Positions 23,770 to 32,147 of a stretch of DNA of 32,147 nucleotides are shown here, piece after piece (positions within the stretch are counted from its first letter, which is position 1; each line of letters opens with the position of its first letter). The notes under the pieces were generated by a model, which made no database searches, was not told the DNA's origin, and worked only from the letters and a program-made list of their open reading frames with translations. Source of the DNA: an uncultured Dorea sp. (GTDB lineage Bacteria; Bacillota; Clostridia; Lachnospirales; Lachnospiraceae); contig CANSLW010000010.1 in assembly GCA_947647815.1 (NCBI GenBank), forward strand, positions 1-32,147. The letters run 5' to 3'. Made by a program: the position numbers and the translations under genes.

Positions 23770-25123
23770 ACGAAGAGAACATCTTTTCAGTTTTCTTGAT
23801 AACAGCGAAATAGCTGATTACCAGAATAACAGTGGCGCCAATCCATGCCATGATCTCGGCGTAGAAGATGCCTGTCTCGCCAACCAGCACAGGCAGGAAT
23901 ATGGCGGTCAGAGCGCGCATGACAAATTCTGCGATTCCGGAAGCCATAGGCAGGATGGTATTGCCCATTCCCTGGATCGTGGAACGGGTGATATGTAAGG
24001 TGTACAGGATGGGCAGGCAGATACTCATGATAGCCAGGTAGTGATAGGCAATTGAAAGTGTCTGTTCAAATTCATCAGGCGTACCGGAGATGAACCAGCT
24101 AAGGATAACCTTACCGAAGAATAGCATAAGGAATGCAATTAATAATGAGGTCAGCAGTGCAATCAGTATTGCTGACCTTACTCCTTTGCGGATTCGGTCT
24201 GTCCTTGCGGCGCCAAGATTCTGCCCGGTGTAGGTGACCATGGCATATCCGTAAGAGGTAGCGGCAACTTCTAGTATACCGTAGAGCTTATTGGTAGCTG
24301 TAAATCCGGCAATAAAGATAACGCCGAATCCATTGACCACGAATTGTACGATCATTCCGCCCACAGATATGATTGCATTCTGAAATGCCATCGGGAATCC
24401 CAGGATAAGCAGCCGGAGGGACAGCTTACTTAGCAGCCGGAAATCAGAAGACTGCATTGACAATATATCAATCTTCCGGATGTGATACAGACAGAAAAGG
24501 CTGGATATTAACTGGGCTATCAAAGTAGCGGCAGCGGCTCCGCCGATACCGAGTCCAAAGACCAGTACGAATATAAGATCTAATACAATATTGGTTATGG
24601 CTGCTACAATCATCGCATGGAGAGGAGTCTTGCCGTCTCCCAGAGAGCGCAGGATGGACGCCAGAAGATTGTATGTCATGACGACAGGAATCCCCAGATA
24701 CATGATTCGCAGATAGAGCAGGGTATCCGGAAGTATCGCCGCCGGTGTCTGTAAAAGGTTCAGGACAGGATGAGCAAACAACTGTCCGATTCCAAGGAGT
24801 ACGATAGAGGACAGAAGGGACAGGACCGTGGAATTACCGATAGCTTTGCGCAGGTCGTTATATCTGCCGGCGCCGAACTCCTGGGCCATAAGAATCCCAA
24901 AGCCTTGCGTGAAACCTTGAATGATGCCGAGCATCATCCAGTTCATCCAGTCTGCCGCGCCTAGAGCAGCAAGTGCGCTTACACCAAGGGCTTTCCCCAC
25001 GACCATGGTGTCTACGACCGTATACAGCTGTTGAAAAACATTTCCGATCATCAGCGGCATTGCAAAAGAAAAGATTAAGGAAGCAGGCCTTCCTTCTGTC
25101 ATTTTTTTAATGTGTGATGCCAT
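23756..25123 (-). CDS. MATE family efflux transporter
   Basis: Multidrug and toxin extrusion transporter of 455 residues with about 12 membrane helices in two homologous halves. The start of the first half, IFSFAMPLMIGNVFQQLYTV, carries the usual MATE helix-1 pattern, and VVDTMVVGKALG follows. The frame stays open 32 codons further upstream, but the ATG at 25121-25123 has GAGG 8 nt before it on the minus strand and matches the family N-terminus, so it is chosen. It is convergent with asd, with a 14-nt overlap of coding ends and no terminator hairpin between. Driving ion and drugs are unknown. Confidence 0.93.
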   Translation of the reverse strand: MASHIKKMTEGRPASLIFSFAMPLMIGNVFQQLYTVVDTMVVGKALGVSALAALGAADWMNWMMLGIIQGFTQGFGILMAQEFGAGRYNDLRKAIGNSTVLSLLSSIVLLGIGQLFAHPVLNLLQTPAAILPDTLLYLRIMYLGIPVVMTYNLLASILRSLGDGKTPLHAMIVAAITNIVLDLIFVLVFGLGIGGAAAATLIAQLISSLFCLYHIRKIDILSMQSSDFRLLSKLSLRLLILGFPMAFQNAIISVGGMIVQFVVNGFGVIFIAGFTATNKLYGILEVAATSYGYAMVTYTGQNLGAARTDRIRKGVRSAILIALLTSLLIAFLMLFFGKVILSWFISGTPDEFEQTLSIAYHYLAIMSICLPILYTLHITRSTIQGMGNTILPMASGIAEFVMRALTAIFLPVLVGETGIFYAEIMAWIGATVILVISYFAVIKKTEKMFSSSISP

Positions 25124-25210
25124 AATAAAAACCTCATCTGAATATTGTTCGGTCAAATACATCGCTGCAAAGAGGCATTCGACCTTCGCGGCAGTCTCCA
25201 AATGCCTGTA

Positions 25211-25242
25211 AGCAGTCACTTGGCTTGTTGCTCGCGGGAATA
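25211..25242 (+). repeat. Dispersed 32-nt repeat, copy A
   Basis: Matches 27566-27597 at 26 of 32 positions without gaps, with the core GTTGCTCGC fully conserved. Both copies are in non-coding DNA and in the same orientation, flanking ppk1. Confidence 0.6.
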
Positions 25243-25248
25243 GACTTA

Positions 25249-25277
25249 CCTGTGAATCATATCATGGATTTCACAGG
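25249..25277. other. Short inverted repeat upstream of ppk1
   Basis: CCTGTGAATC (25249-25258) and GATTTCACAGG (25267-25277) pair with a one-base bulge around an 8-nt loop. No T-run follows on either strand. It could be an operator or a weak terminator; it lies in the 280-309-nt non-coding gap between the MATE and ppk1 starts. Confidence 0.4.
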
Positions 25278-25330
25278 CTTTCAATATAGGAAAACATATA
25301 ATTTTCCTAACTCTTTCTTTCATTTTTTCC

Positions 25331-25359
25331 TTGCAGGTGGTAGAATATAGAAAGATAAT
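25331..25359 (+). promoter_or_regulatory. Candidate promoter for ppk1
   Basis: TTGCAG (25331-25336), a 17-nt spacer and GATAAT (25354-25359), about 74 nt before the ppk1 start. Both hexamers match the housekeeping consensus at four and five positions. Confidence 0.6.
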
Positions 25360-25432
25360 AACTGTCCGGTCTTAATGCTGTTTTCAGAGATACCGGAAGG
25401 TTATGAATGATGATAGAATGCGAGGTACAGAT

Positions 25433-27547
25433 ATGGACAAAGAGATTCTGAATTATACCCAGAACAGAGAGCTGTCGTGGCTTAAGTTTAACCAAAGAGT
25501 ATTAGAAGAAGCACAGGATGCGTCTGTTCCCCTTCTGGAGCGCATGAAGTTTGTAGCAATTTTTACAAGTAATCTGGATGAGTTCTTTATGATACGTGTG
25601 GGAAGTCTTTTTGATATGGCGCATACAGATGCGAATACCAGGGACAGCCGTTCTGGCATGACTCCCAAGGAACAATTAGATAAGATCTTTGAGGCAGTTG
25701 CGCCGCTTTATAAAGAACGTGATAAGACATACGCAGAGATTAAAAAGCAGCTGCAGCCTTATGGGGTATACAGCCTGAATTTTAAAGATCTTGAGCAGAA
25801 TGAGAAGAAGTATGTGAAGAAATATTTCAAAGATCAGATTCTCCCGGTTCTTTCCCCCCAGATTGTAGACGCTAATCATCCATTTCCGCATTTATTGAAT
25901 AAAGAAGTATATGTAACTGCGAATTTGAGATTCAAAGAGAAATCAAATGCAAAGAATATGATGGGAATCGTTCCAATCCCGCAGTTTGTATCAGATATTT
26001 TATATCTTCCGGGGCATGACGTCCGGTATATCCGCATGGAAAAAGTGATCATGGAGTATCTGGACCTGGTGTTCTCCAAATATGAGGTTTCGGACGCCAA
26101 TTATATCTGTGTAACGAGAAATGCAGATATTGCGCCGGATGACGAAGCGTTGGAGATCAGTGACGATTTCCGTTATCTGATGAAAGAAACCCTGCATAAG
26201 CGGCGCAGGATGGCAGTTGTGCGTCTTGAGATTGCTGAGAAGCTGAAGCCGGATATGGAGGCATATTTCTGTGAAAAATTCAATATCGAGCCGGAACAGA
26301 TATTCAGGACAAAGATTCCGATGAAGCTTGATTTCATGTTTGCGATTGGAAGTAAATTGGCGGAATCGACAAAGCGTTCATTGACTTATAAGCCTTTTAC
26401 ACCGCAGAATTCGCCTCATGTCCAGGACAGTAGTGTGATGCGGCAGGTGAAGCGTAAAGATATCCTCTTATTCTATCCTTATGAGAGTATGGATCCATTT
26501 CTGAAAATGATTAAGGAAGCGTCAGTGGACCCTAATGTAGTGACGATTAAGATTACAATCTACAGACTGGCGAAGAAAGCAAGGCTGGTGGAATATCTCT
26601 GTGCCGCTGCAGAGAACGGTAAAGATGTTACTGTTCTGATTGAACTACGGGCAAGATTCGATGAGCAGAATAATATTGACTGGTCTGAGCGTATGGAAGA
26701 GGCTGGCTGTCGGGTGATCTATGGTTTTGAAGATTACAAGGTGCATTCTAAGATATGTCTGATTACATATCGTAACCGGAATGAGATTCAATATATTACA
26801 CAGATTGGCACAGGTAATTATAATGAGAAAACGGCAGGGATGTATACAGATTTGTCATTGATGACTGCGAATCCGGCGATTGGAAAGGATGCGGCAGAGT
26901 TTTTCAAGAACATGTCGATTGGAAATCTGGACGGAAGCTATGATCATCTCATCGTATCGCCTACAAGCCTGAAACAAAAAGTCTTGTATCTGATTGACGA
27001 GGAGATTAAGAAAGGAAGTAACGGCAGGATTATTATGAAGATGAATTCTCTGACGGATGTGGATTTCATCTCGAAGATATCAGAAGCATCGAGAGCCGGA
27101 GTGAGGGTAGACTTGATTGTCAGGGGGATTTGTTGTATACTTCCAGGAGTGCCAGGCTATACGGATAACTTAAGGTCTATGAGTATCGTAGGCCGGTATC
27201 TGGAACATGCGCGTATCTTTAGTTTTGGTACAGGAGCGGGACAGAAAGTCTATATTGGTTCCGCGGATATGATGACAAGAAACACAGAGAAGCGCGTGGA
27301 GGTAGCATGTCCGATTGTGGACGACAATATCAGACGGCAGATTAATCATTATCTGAAAGTGATGCTGAACGATAATGTGAAATCCAGAGTGCTTCAGAGC
27401 GATGGTACATTTATTAAAAAGAAAGCGGCAGGGACTCTGATTGATTCTCAGGCAACATTCATGGAAGAGGCGATCCATGCCAGAAGAGAGGAGCCGGAGA
27501 AAGAAAATCATATCGTCGGGTGGATCCGCAATCTTTTAAAACATTAG
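25433..27547 (+). CDS. ppk1: Polyphosphate kinase 1
   Basis: Makes long-chain polyphosphate from ATP, reversibly. The 704-residue length is usual. The N-terminal domain begins NRELSWLKFNQRVLEEA. The phosphorylated His438 lies in DYKVHSKICLI, preceded by IELRARFDEQNNIDW. The second phospholipase-D-like half has YTDLSLMTANP and later VRGICCILPG and GSADMMTRN. The start ATG at 25433 has GAGG at 25422-25425; the earlier in-frame ATG at 25403 lies directly on a GGAAGG and is less likely. It has its own promoter and is flanked by two copies of a short dispersed repeat. No exopolyphosphatase gene is seen beside it. Confidence 0.95.
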   Translation: MDKEILNYTQNRELSWLKFNQRVLEEAQDASVPLLERMKFVAIFTSNLDEFFMIRVGSLFDMAHTDANTRDSRSGMTPKEQLDKIFEAVAPLYKERDKTYAEIKKQLQPYGVYSLNFKDLEQNEKKYVKKYFKDQILPVLSPQIVDANHPFPHLLNKEVYVTANLRFKEKSNAKNMMGIVPIPQFVSDILYLPGHDVRYIRMEKVIMEYLDLVFSKYEVSDANYICVTRNADIAPDDEALEISDDFRYLMKETLHKRRRMAVVRLEIAEKLKPDMEAYFCEKFNIEPEQIFRTKIPMKLDFMFAIGSKLAESTKRSLTYKPFTPQNSPHVQDSSVMRQVKRKDILLFYPYESMDPFLKMIKEASVDPNVVTIKITIYRLAKKARLVEYLCAAAENGKDVTVLIELRARFDEQNNIDWSERMEEAGCRVIYGFEDYKVHSKICLITYRNRNEIQYITQIGTGNYNEKTAGMYTDLSLMTANPAIGKDAAEFFKNMSIGNLDGSYDHLIVSPTSLKQKVLYLIDEEIKKGSNGRIIMKMNSLTDVDFISKISEASRAGVRVDLIVRGICCILPGVPGYTDNLRSMSIVGRYLEHARIFSFGTGAGQKVYIGSADMMTRNTEKRVEVACPIVDDNIRRQINHYLKVMLNDNVKSRVLQSDGTFIKKKAAGTLIDSQATFMEEAIHARREEPEKENHIVGWIRNLLKH

Positions 27548-27553
27548 TATATT

Positions 27554-27572
27554 GACTGCTGATACAGCAGTC
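27554..27572 (+). other. Perfect 7-bp hairpin after ppk1
   Basis: GACTGCT (27554-27560) pairs with AGCAGTC (27566-27572) around a 5-nt loop. No T-run follows, so termination is uncertain. Its right arm is also the start of repeat copy B. Confidence 0.5.
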
Positions 27573-27597
27573 GCATCGCCCGTTGCTCGCAGGAATA
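27566..27597 (+). repeat. Dispersed 32-nt repeat, copy B
   Basis: The partner of 25211-25242, with six differences in 32 positions. It sits between ppk1 and topB, ahead of the topB ribosome site. Confidence 0.6.
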
Positions 27598-27620
27598 AAA
27601 AGAGGAGAATAGAAATTTAT

Positions 27621-29726
27621 ATGGGGAAATCACTTTATATTGCTGAGAAACCCAGCGTGGCACAGGAATTTGCCAAGGCACTGAAGATGAATGCCAGAAG
27701 AGGAGACGGATATCTGGAGTCAGAAGAAGCTGTCGTTACATGGTGCGTCGGGCATCTGGTGACGATGAGCTATCCGGAGGAATATGATCCGAATCTGAAA
27801 AGGTGGAGTCTGGAGACTCTGCCTTTTATACCGAAGGAGTTCAAATATGAGGTGATTCCGGCTGTTGCCAAGCAGTTTCGGATTGTTGCCGGACTTCTGA
27901 ACAGGGAGGATGTGGATTGTATCTATGTATGTACGGACTCTGGACGGGAGGGAGAATATATCTACCGGCTGGTGGAACAGCAGGCACATGTGAAGGGAAA
28001 GGAACGCCGGAGGGTATGGATTGACTCTCAGACAGAAGAAGAGATTCTGCGCGGAATACGTGAAGCAAAGGATCTGAAAGAGTACGATAATCTGTCGGCA
28101 TCGGCTTATCTCCGGGCTAAGGAAGATTATCTGATGGGAATTAATTTCTCACGCATCCTGACGTTAAAATATGGCAACAGCATCTCGAATTATCTGAACA
28201 CAAAATATTCTGTGATATCGGTGGGAAGAGTTATGACTTGTGTGCTTGGCATGGTGGTCCGCCGGGAAAGGGAGATTAGAGAGTTCATCGAAACGCCGTT
28301 TTATAGGATTGTCAGTACGAATGGAGACACCGGCGAAACATTTGAAGGCGAGTGGAGAGCAGTAAAAGGTTCCCGATGGTTTGAATCATTCAATCTATAT
28401 AAGGAAAATGGATTCAAGGAGAGGGAGAAAGCAGAAGCTCTGATTATGTACTTGCGTGAAGGCACAGATGAAGAGAAGCCGCTTACATGCCAGATTGTTT
28501 CGATAGAGAAGAAGAAGGAAAAGAAGAATCCGCCGCTGCTCTTTAATCTTGCAGAATTGCAGAATGAATGTTCGAAACGTTTTAAGATCAGTCCAGATGA
28601 GACTCTTCGTATCGTACAGGAATTGTATGAGAAAAAACTGGTAACCTATCCGAGAACGGATGCCAGAGTCTTATCTACAGCAGTGGCAAAAGAGATACAT
28701 AAGAATCTGAACGGCCTGATGAAATATGAAGCTGCGGTGCCGTATTTAAAAGAAATCGTAGGATTTGGGAGCCATAAAGGACTTGAAAAGACCAGATATG
28801 TCAATGATAAGCAGATTACAGATCATTATGCGATTATTCCAACAGGGCAGGGGATGAACGCACTGAACTCCCTGCCATATCTGTCGTCCCAGGTGTATGA
28901 TGTGGTTGTCAAAAGATTCTTAAGTATCTTCTATCCTCCGGCAGTTTATCAGAAGATTGCTATCGTGACTAAGATAAAAGAAGAATCCTTTTTTGCAAGT
29001 TTTAAAGTACTTGCGGAAGAAGGATACCTGAAGGTTACAGGGGTTCCTGGACAGAAGAAAGATATTTCCGAGGCGGAGGAAAAGAACGGGAAGAAGAACC
29101 GAAGCAAAGACCAGGAAGAAGAGGAAGAATCAGGGACAGAACGTAATATGGACGCTGCCTTCTTTCAGAAGATACAGAGACTTAAGAAAGGCATGATTCT
29201 TCCCGTACAGGCATTGGAGATCAAAGAAGGCAAAACGTCTCCTCCTAAGAGATATAATTCCGGCTCTATGATACTTGCCATGGAAAATGCGGGACAGTTG
29301 ATTGAAGATGAGGAACTCAGGGCACAGATAAAAGGAAGCGGAATAGGAACCAGCGCTACCCGCGGCGAGATCTTAAAGAAATTGTTCAATATAGAATATC
29401 TTGCATTAAATAAAAAGACACAGATTGTAACACCGACTCTGCTTGGGGAGATGATTTTTGACGTGGTAGAGCATTCAATTAAGTCGCTTCTGAATCCAGA
29501 GCTTACCGCAAGCTGGGAGAAGGGGCTGACTTATGTGGCAGACGGTGAGATTACACCGGAAGAATATATGCAGAAACTTGACCATTTCATCATAAGCAGG
29601 ACAGAAGGAGTTAAGGGATTGTATAACCAGAGCCAGCTGCGCGCCTGTTATGACAAGGCTGCGAGCGTATATAAAAAACCCGTCAAAGGACGGGGAAATG
29701 TGAAGAAGAACCAGAAACAAGACTAA
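27621..29726 (+). CDS. topB: DNA topoisomerase III
   Basis: Type IA topoisomerase that decatenates DNA through a single-strand break. From the ATG at 27621 it has 701 residues. The Toprim domain has SLYIAEKPSVAQEF at the start and DSGREGE at about 106-112. The active-site Tyr343 is in LVTYPRTDARVLS. GIGTSATRGEIL marks the late conserved motif. A charged insert rich in Lys and Glu (about residues 475-510) interrupts the usual sequence. No C-terminal zinc ribbon is seen. The frame is open 23 codons upstream, but the family N-terminus and GAGGAG at 27602-27607 point to 27621. It may share a transcript with ppk1 and with the following genes. Confidence 0.95.
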   Translation: MGKSLYIAEKPSVAQEFAKALKMNARRGDGYLESEEAVVTWCVGHLVTMSYPEEYDPNLKRWSLETLPFIPKEFKYEVIPAVAKQFRIVAGLLNREDVDCIYVCTDSGREGEYIYRLVEQQAHVKGKERRRVWIDSQTEEEILRGIREAKDLKEYDNLSASAYLRAKEDYLMGINFSRILTLKYGNSISNYLNTKYSVISVGRVMTCVLGMVVRREREIREFIETPFYRIVSTNGDTGETFEGEWRAVKGSRWFESFNLYKENGFKEREKAEALIMYLREGTDEEKPLTCQIVSIEKKKEKKNPPLLFNLAELQNECSKRFKISPDETLRIVQELYEKKLVTYPRTDARVLSTAVAKEIHKNLNGLMKYEAAVPYLKEIVGFGSHKGLEKTRYVNDKQITDHYAIIPTGQGMNALNSLPYLSSQVYDVVVKRFLSIFYPPAVYQKIAIVTKIKEESFFASFKVLAEEGYLKVTGVPGQKKDISEAEEKNGKKNRSKDQEEEEESGTERNMDAAFFQKIQRLKKGMILPVQALEIKEGKTSPPKRYNSGSMILAMENAGQLIEDEELRAQIKGSGIGTSATRGEILKKLFNIEYLALNKKTQIVTPTLLGEMIFDVVEHSIKSLLNPELTASWEKGLTYVADGEITPEEYMQKLDHFIISRTEGVKGLYNQSQLRACYDKAASVYKKPVKGRGNVKKNQKQD

Positions 29727-29744
29727 GAGAGGAGAACAGACAGA

Positions 29745-30425
29745 ATGAATGAATTAAAAGAGTTGACGGTTAAAGAGCTGTACACATTGAATGAGACCAT
29801 TGCAAAAGACATATTTGAGGGAGTTACCTATCCATGGGAGGTTTTGCCGAAGATCAGTGAATTTATCCTGCGTCTGGGCGCGACACTTTCGGAAGAGGAA
29901 TACGATAAAGTGGGAGAAGATGTGTGGATTGCCAAGTCAGCGAAGGTATTCGAGTCTGCATATATTCATGGACCGGCAATCATCGGAAAGGATGCAGAGG
30001 TGAGGCAGTGTGCTTTCATACGTGGAAATGCGATTGTAGGAGAAGGCGCTGTTGTCGGGAATTCTACGGAACTTAAGAACGTGATTCTGTTCAACAAGGT
30101 TCAGGTTCCGCATTATAATTATGTGGGGGATTCCATCCTTGGATATAAGGCTCACATGGGGGCTGGTTCTATTACTTCTAATGTAAAGTCAGATAAGAAA
30201 TTAGTTGTAGTGAAGACGCCAAAAGGAAATATCGAGACAGGTATCAAGAAGTTCGGCGCTATGCTGGGGGACGAAGTAGAAGTAGGCTGCGGCACTGTCC
30301 TGAATCCGGGAAGCGTTGTGGGAAGCCATACGAATATCTATCCGCTTTCCAGTGTAAGGGGATTCGTGCCGGCGGGCAGTATCTATAAGAGACAGGGTGA
30401 AGTGGTAGAGAAGATAGACGAATAA
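29745..30425 (+). CDS. Left-handed beta-helix protein, acyltransferase-like
   Basis: Protein of 226 residues. After a helical N-terminus (about 1-60) come hexapeptide-repeat-type units (about 60-205), such as VWIAKSAKVFESAYIHGPAIIG and AFIRGNAIVGEGAVVGNSTEL, that build a left-handed parallel beta-helix. The pattern resembles the C-terminal acyltransferase half of bifunctional UDP-GlcNAc pyrophosphorylase (GlmU). The nucleotidyltransferase Rossmann half is absent, so the pyrophosphorylase name often given to such proteins is not supported. It may transfer an acyl group to a nucleotide sugar, or bind one. The start is 19 nt after topB and has AGAGGAG. The next gene starts 27 nt on. Confidence 0.8.
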   Translation: MNELKELTVKELYTLNETIAKDIFEGVTYPWEVLPKISEFILRLGATLSEEEYDKVGEDVWIAKSAKVFESAYIHGPAIIGKDAEVRQCAFIRGNAIVGEGAVVGNSTELKNVILFNKVQVPHYNYVGDSILGYKAHMGAGSITSNVKSDKKLVVVKTPKGNIETGIKKFGAMLGDEVEVGCGTVLNPGSVVGSHTNIYPLSSVRGFVPAGSIYKRQGEVVEKIDE

Positions 30426-30451
30426 CAGATAGAAGAACAGGAGGGATTAAG

Positions 30452-31339
30452 ATGCATAAGATAGGGTTTATAGGCGTGGGTATCATGGGAAAGTCTATGG
30501 TCCGCAACCTGATGAAAGCAGGATTCGAACTTCATATCTATGCCAGGACGAAGTCAAAAGTAGAAGATGTAATCAGCGAGGGAGCAGTCTTTCATGAGTC
30601 TATAAAGGATTGTGTGGAGGATTGTGATGCGGTCATTACGATTGTAGGATTTCCGCAGGATGTGGAGGAAGTGTATTTTGATGAGGGAAATATCCTGGAT
30701 TGCGCTTCTTTGGGCGCATACTTAATTGATATGACGACCACAAGCCCGATGCTTGCGAAGAAGATCTACGAGGCGGGCAAAGAAAAGGGGTATCATGTGC
30801 TGGACGCACCGGTGACAGGCGGAGACGGCGGCGCTAAAGCAGGAACGTTATCGATTCTTGTGGGCGGCGAGAAAGAAGATTATGAGGCATGCATGCCGCT
30901 CTTCGAAGCGATGGGAACGAATATTAATTATCAGGGAGACGCCGGATGCGGACAGCATGCAAAACTGGCGAACCAGATTATGATTGCAGGAACGTTGTCA
31001 GGCGTCTGTGAGGCGCTGACTTACGCACAGGCTAAAGGACTCAACCTGCAGGTGCTTATTGATTCGGTATCCACCGGAGCGGCAGGAAGCAAACAGCTTG
31101 ATACCTTCGGACCGAAGATCTTAGCGGAGGATTATGCGCCGGGATTCTTCATGAAGCACTTCATTAAAGATATGAAGCTTGCGCTTACAGAGGCGAATAT
31201 GAGTGATTTGTGCCTGGACGTGCTCAGCCAGACCCTTGCGAATTATGAAGAATTAGCGGCAGAAGGGCACGGAGATCTTGGAACACAGGCGCTGATGAAA
31301 TATTATGAGCCGGTGGCATACGAAGAAGACGAGGAATAG
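30452..31339 (+). CDS. GarR-like NAD(P)-dependent beta-hydroxyacid dehydrogenase
   Basis: Member of the 3-hydroxyisobutyrate/tartronate-semialdehyde (2-hydroxy-3-oxopropionate) reductase family, 295 residues. The Rossmann motif GVGIMG is at 8-13, the substrate-binding LDAPVTGGDGGAKAGTL lies at about 117-133, and the catalytic Lys171 is in CGQHAKLANQ. The C-terminal helical domain is complete. Substrate could be tartronate semialdehyde, succinic semialdehyde or another short beta-hydroxyacid; the family alone does not decide. AGGAGG lies before the ATG. The next gene makes methylglyoxal, a reactive aldehyde, so a role in handling aldehydes is a reasonable guess. Confidence 0.9.
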   Translation: MHKIGFIGVGIMGKSMVRNLMKAGFELHIYARTKSKVEDVISEGAVFHESIKDCVEDCDAVITIVGFPQDVEEVYFDEGNILDCASLGAYLIDMTTTSPMLAKKIYEAGKEKGYHVLDAPVTGGDGGAKAGTLSILVGGEKEDYEACMPLFEAMGTNINYQGDAGCGQHAKLANQIMIAGTLSGVCEALTYAQAKGLNLQVLIDSVSTGAAGSKQLDTFGPKILAEDYAPGFFMKHFIKDMKLALTEANMSDLCLDVLSQTLANYEELAAEGHGDLGTQALMKYYEPVAYEEDEE

Positions 31340-31393
31340 AAGAATTTTTTGGAACCTGGAAGTATATAGATTCAGTAAGAGGAGAAAAGAAAC

Positions 31394-31870
31394 ATGGCAA
31401 GTGAAAATTTTGTAACGTTTGAAATTGGTAAGACGAAGCATATCGCATTGGTTGCTCACGACGGTAAGAAGAAAGAACTGGTGGAATGGTGCGACAAGAA
31501 TAAGGAGATCTTGAAGGGACACTTCTTATGCGGGACAGGTACGACAGCCAGATTGATTGCAGAGAAGACGGGACTTCCGGTAAAGGGATATAACAGCGGT
31601 CCACTTGGAGGAGATCAGCAGATTGGAGCTAAGATTGTAGAAGGACAGATTGATTTCATGATCTTCCTGTGGGATCCGTTGGAGGCTCAGCCGCACGATC
31701 CGGATGTAAAGGCGTTGCTTCGTATTGCAGTTGTATATGATATACCGATTGCAAATAATCTGGCGACTGCGGATTTCATGCTGAATTCCAAATATATGGA
31801 AGGAACGTATGATCGGAAAGTACAGAACTTTAATAAGACGGTTCAAGAGCGCGTGGAGCAGATGAAATAA
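31394..31870 (+). CDS. mgsA: Methylglyoxal synthase
   Basis: Converts dihydroxyacetone phosphate to methylglyoxal and phosphate, a glycolytic bypass used when phosphate is scarce. The 158-residue length is normal. Active-site residues correspond to those of the E. coli enzyme: His22 in VAHDGKK, Asp74 in GPLGGDQQIG, Asp94 in FLWDPLEAQ and His101 in PHDPD. The phosphate-binding CGTGTTA lies at 46-52. AGAGGAG is placed about 9 nt before the ATG. The gene ends a same-strand run with topB, the beta-helix gene and the GarR-like gene. A very long hairpin follows. Confidence 0.95.
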   Translation: MASENFVTFEIGKTKHIALVAHDGKKKELVEWCDKNKEILKGHFLCGTGTTARLIAEKTGLPVKGYNSGPLGGDQQIGAKIVEGQIDFMIFLWDPLEAQPHDPDVKALLRIAVVYDIPIANNLATADFMLNSKYMEGTYDRKVQNFNKTVQERVEQMK

Positions 31871-31952
31871 AGCGGGTTACGGGGAAGGAATTAGATGGGA
31901 AACAAGTCAAAGCCCCTGCTGCAAGCAGTCATTTCTTGAAAAGTAACCTTGA

Positions 31953-32012
31953 TAATACAAGCATAGAAAAACAGATGTAATTGCAGACATCTGTTTTTCT
32001 ATGCTTGTATTA
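31953..32012. terminator. Exceptionally long perfect hairpin after mgsA, probable bidirectional terminator
   Basis: A 26-bp stem (31953-31978 with 31987-32012) and an 8-nt loop, with no mismatch. It contains AAAAACAGATGT and ACATCTGTTTTT, so a shorter stem followed by a T-run is present on both strands. It is longer than usual terminators. Confidence 0.85.
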
Positions 32013-32147
32013 CTATTCATATACAGAAAATTTCCTATTGGAAACTTTCCTGCATACGATGATATTAAAAATTAAGTATTAAATGTTGGAAGGAAGTATA
32101 CTACTTCATTACATTTCTTTTTATATTTTCTTAATATTTTCTTCGAA
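32013..32147. other. Non-coding AT-rich end of the window with a 6+3+6 inverted repeat
   Basis: No gene is visible in the last 135 nt. GAAGTA (32093-32098) and TACTTC (32102-32107) form an inverted repeat with a 3-nt centre, a shape common for repressor sites. The gene it might control lies outside the window. Confidence 0.3.

Noticed and set aside
23780..25120. Possible frameshift or truncation of the MATE gene because of the 14-nt overlap with asd
   Set aside because: The frame is complete over 455 residues with the expected two-half pattern; overlapping convergent ends are common.
1..32147. CRISPR array, rRNA gene or complete insertion sequence
   Set aside because: No regularly spaced repeats, no rRNA-like sequence and no IS transposase were found in reading the window.

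Overview
The window looks like the chromosome of an anaerobic Firmicute, most likely a Lachnospiraceae member (Dorea/Blautia/Ruminococcus-type). The basis is moderate G+C, strong AGGAGG ribosome sites, the rplS-lepB-rbgA-lepB-rnhB-yraN order, an AAA/DUF1703 gene, a YczE-type membrane protein and a large serine recombinase. This assignment is inference from gene content.

Left part (1-7445): the tail of an Rpn-like protein, an S66 LD-carboxypeptidase-like peptidase and a GNAT acetyltransferase precede a housekeeping run. That run is rplS (own promoter and probable structured leader), lepB, rbgA, a second lepB, rnhB, yraN, pgeF and an MscS channel. It couples ribosome assembly, protein export, RNA/DNA hybrid repair and envelope upkeep. 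Next come a self-contained tRNA-Thr(CGU) unit with promoter and terminator, an N-acetylmuramoyl-L-alanine amidase coupled to a zinc-ribbon/VWA membrane protein, an APC amino-acid permease with a good promoter and a palindrome just downstream, and an M18 aminopeptidase.

Centre (14134-21819): this is the main find. An ABC-transporter operon on the minus strand (ATPase then permease) is split by an insertion of about 6.1 kb. The permease body lies at 20361-21059 and its missing last helix lies at 14134-14241, on the same strand. Joining them at a shared 4-nt TTTA (minus strand) gives an in-frame product of about 265 codons. Just inside each junction is a 13-bp inverted repeat. The insertion carries an AAA-ATPase/DUF1703 gene, an AraC regulator, a YczE-like membrane protein, a YjbR protein, a 55-codon SHOCT-like ORF and, at its right edge, a large serine recombinase with an extra C-terminal winged-helix-like segment. 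Precise excision would rebuild the permease gene, so the element could act as a reversible switch.

Right part (21885-32147): queH, asd, a convergent MATE transporter, ppk1, topB, a left-handed beta-helix protein, a GarR-like dehydrogenase and mgsA, ending at a very long perfect hairpin. Two copies of a diverged 32-nt repeat flank ppk1. No CRISPR array, rRNA or complete IS was seen.
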